DNA of 47,251 bases from a bacterium (lineage in GTDB: Bacteria; SZUA-182; SZUA-191; JAJRXT01), in assembly GCA_024277675.1 (NCBI GenBank), contig JAJRUS010000046.1, positions 1 through 47,251 on the forward strand, given 5' to 3'. A model generated the notes under the pieces. It made no database searches. It saw only the letters and a list, made by a program, of their open reading frames with translations, and was not told where the DNA came from. Of this stretch, positions 47,243-47,251 are shown one piece after another; position 1 is the first letter of the stretch; every line of letters begins with the position of its first letter. The position numbers and the translations under genes are program-made.

Positions 47243-47251
47243 ATTAATTCC

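Overview
The window looks like one chromosomal segment of a Gram-negative, probably uncultivated bacterium. The Gram-negative call rests on lipoprotein signal peptides, an NlpD-like envelope protein, a CusBA-type RND efflux pair and a large exported beta-helix protein. I cannot place the organism more closely. Nothing in the window is an rRNA, tRNA, CRISPR array or intact transposon. Almost all genes lie on the minus strand. The plus-strand exceptions are a 2-hydroxyacyl-CoA dehydratase-like gene, hisI, rpmH and two gene remnants.

Left part (1-12.1 kb): a giant exported parallel beta-helix protein runs off the left edge. It is an open frame of at least 1564 codons from a GTG start and has a clear promoter. 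Next come an orphan HgdB-like dehydratase gene, an M23 peptidase, hisI, and rpmH with a near-consensus promoter. rpmH is not followed by rnpA but directly by the tail of a REP-associated tyrosine (RayT/IS200-like) transposase. Then follows a one-polypeptide restriction-modification enzyme of the Type ISP C-terminal family. It carries an in-frame insertion made of a pair of palindromic repeats. The same paired palindrome occurs in intergenic DNA at 11.7 kb and 24.7 kb, so this is a dispersed REP/BIME-like family. A frameshifted fragment of a GspE/PilB N-terminal (MshEN) domain sits beside the second copy.

Middle part (12.1-27.7 kb): mostly housekeeping genes on the minus strand. They are a dCTP deaminase-like protein that seems to lack key catalytic residues, an OpuAC-like binding protein with an apparent internal deletion, accA, an exported MBL-fold hydrolase, dnaE, a TPR/SLH lipoprotein coupled to hflX, a TIGR03545/TIGR03546 pair (the first with a probable nonsense codon near its end), apt, a group 1/2 sigma-70 factor downstream of an NlpD-like gene, and a TIGR00725 (LOG-like) protein.

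Right part (28-47.2 kb): two blocks. The first is a probable operon treT-xfp-ackA-galT. It links a trehalose synthase-type glycosyltransferase to the phosphoketolase/acetate kinase route, which yields ATP from acetyl phosphate. The second is a copper/silver-type resistance island, read cusB, cusA, small lipoprotein, DUF3347 protein, three small cytosolic proteins (DUF6812-like, degenerate RNase H-fold, HMA domain), sensor histidine kinase, a paralogous small lipoprotein, a DUF1573 protein, a membrane-anchored Cys-rich protein, and a CPC-type P1B ATPase with YHS and heavy-metal-binding N-terminal domains. No outer-membrane factor or response regulator is visible; either may lie beyond the right edge. 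The small proteins of this island are the least described part of the window, and the in-frame palindrome insertion is the most striking sequence-level feature.
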